From positions 1 to 7,600 of the forward strand of contig SXYT01000085.1 in NCBI GenBank assembly GCA_005788205.1: a stretch of 7,600 bases of DNA. The letters run 5' to 3'. Positions within the stretch are counted from its first letter, which is position 1; each line of letters begins with the position of its first letter. The notes under the pieces are model-generated. The model was not told where the DNA came from. It saw only the letters and a list, made by a program, of their open reading frames with translations, and ran no database searches. Source of the DNA: Actinomycetota bacterium. GTDB lineage: Bacteria; Actinomycetota; Acidimicrobiia; Acidimicrobiales; Ilumatobacteraceae. The position numbers and the translations under genes were made by a program. Below, one piece after another: positions 6,654-7,600 of this stretch.

Positions 6654-6691
6654 GGTTCAGTTCTACTACCTCCATTGTGGCGGGACGAGGT

Positions 6692-7600
6692 ATGGGACCA
6701 CGGGTTGCGCGGGCGGTGCGCATTGCCGTGTGCGGGTGTTTCATTCTCGCTTCCTGCGCGGGCACGGGGACCACGGACGACAGCCCGGGGACCCCAGATG
6801 ACGGTGCCCCGAATGCCGCCCTGCTGACCCGCCTCGAGCGCCTATGCACGGAAATCCCCGCGTCGGACCTCGGGGTGGGGACGATCTGTGCCGACAGCAA
6901 CTTCCGGATGGGGACGGACGAATTCTCGTTTGCGAACTGGGGCAGGTCGACGGTCGCCGATGACAACATCACGGTGCAGACCATGGTCGATCTCTTCGGG
7001 CATTCCGCAGTGTGCATGCCCGGCGCCGATTCTGGTTGCGTGATGCGACCCCGCACCGTGCAGAAACTCGAGGAGTGGAACGCGGCCATCGCGAACGGAC
7101 GGTGCGAGGGGATGGCGACGCTCGGTCAGCGTCTCCTCCTTCGGTACGACCTGCCCTCCGACTTCCTGCCGGGCGCGACCTCGGCATCAGAGCTGCGCAG
7201 GGACACCCCTGGTCTCTCGCGCGGCATCGCGCACTGGTGGGCGACGCAGTTCCTGGAGGAGGTCGCCGACGTCGCGGCGCAGTCACGCAAAAGGTCACCG
7301 CTGCATCTGGTCGAGGACCTGATCAAAGGTCTCGAGAACGAGATGGGCCACACGCTCGGGATGTACTCGGGGGGGTCGGGTCACTCCGTGATGCCGTTCG
7401 CGGTGACGAAGCGCGGCGACTCGTGGGTGATGCACGCCTACGACAGCAACTACCCGGGTCGCCGCACCGAGATCGTCGTGTCGCCGCGGGACGACTGGTC
7501 GTACGCATGGGGTTTCGGTGCCGGCGGGACGTTGTCCGACTGGGCAGGCACCACCGGCACGCTGGAACTCACACCGATGTCGGCGCGCAACAAACAGTTC
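6692..7600 (+). CDS. Lipoprotein with a putative papain-like cysteine peptidase domain (open at the right edge)
   Basis: The frame is open for 303 codons from the ATG at 6692 to the window end, with no stop. The N-terminus is a lipoprotein signal peptide: R4, R7 and R10, then a hydrophobic core, then the lipobox LASC with lipidated C22. A Thr/Pro/Asp/Gly linker follows (about 23-40), so the domain is exported and membrane anchored. The body has NGRCEGMATLGQRLLL (135-150), HWWATQ (181-186), GHSVMPFAV (230-238) and MHAYDSNYPG (247-256). A Cys before GMA, a His in GH-x-V-x-PF and an Asp/Asn in YDsNYPG resemble a papain-fold triad; I propose C138, H231 and D251 or N253. C52/C66 and C108/C116 could form disulfides outside the cell. 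I recognise the pattern from uncharacterised bacterial proteins but not a named family, and activity is unproven. A GTG at 6677 is an in-frame alternative start. The C-terminus is missing. Confidence 0.75.
   Translation, partial: MGPRVARAVRIAVCGCFILASCAGTGTTDDSPGTPDDGAPNAALLTRLERLCTEIPASDLGVGTICADSNFRMGTDEFSFANWGRSTVADDNITVQTMVDLFGHSAVCMPGADSGCVMRPRTVQKLEEWNAAIANGRCEGMATLGQRLLLRYDLPSDFLPGATSASELRRDTPGLSRGIAHWWATQFLEEVADVAAQSRKRSPLHLVEDLIKGLENEMGHTLGMYSGGSGHSVMPFAVTKRGDSWVMHAYDSNYPGRRTEIVVSPRDDWSYAWGFGAGGTLSDWAGTTGTLELTPMSARNKQF

Overview
The window is high-GC DNA (roughly two thirds G+C by eye) with tightly packed genes, GTG starts and several very short intergenic gaps. Codon choice, the Nudix subtype and the style of the SDR and molybdenum-hydroxylase sequences point to an actinobacterium. 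An Acidimicrobiia-like or other environmental lineage is possible, but I cannot fix the taxon from the sequence. I see no RNA genes, insertion sequences, CRISPR arrays, phage genes or obvious horizontally acquired block. It reads as metabolic chromosome.

Layout. (1) Positions 1-1154, minus strand: a TauD/TfdA-type Fe(II)/2-oxoglutarate dioxygenase, followed 47 bases downstream by the first 85 codons of kynureninase, which runs off the left edge. (2) Positions 1176-2847, plus strand: a Nudix hydrolase and, 7 bases later, a 12-helix MFS transporter. This pair starts divergently from the dioxygenase across only about 20-30 bases. (3) Positions 6653-2851, minus strand: a compact three-gene unit transcribed in the order TauE/SafE-type anion exporter, short-chain dehydrogenase, molybdopterin-binding large subunit of a xanthine dehydrogenase/CoxL-type hydroxylase. 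The last two genes overlap by 4 bases. The unit converges on the MFS gene with only 3 bases between the stop codons. (4) Positions 6692-7600, plus strand: a lipoprotein precursor, open at the right edge, with a Cys/His/Asp pattern that looks like a papain-fold cysteine peptidase.

How the genes may work together. The TauE-SDR-CoxL unit is the most coherent system. The SDR could oxidise an alcohol or interconvert a carbonyl, the molybdenum hydroxylase could oxidise an aldehyde or heterocycle, and the TauE-type permease could move an organic or sulfur anion across the membrane. The unit lacks the usual FeS and FAD subunit genes beside the large subunit, so these must be elsewhere or replaced. 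The left operon combines a 2-oxoglutarate dioxygenase, whose taurine-contacting residues are mostly changed, with tryptophan/kynurenine catabolism. These pathway links are inferences from gene order; only the family assignments come directly from the sequence.
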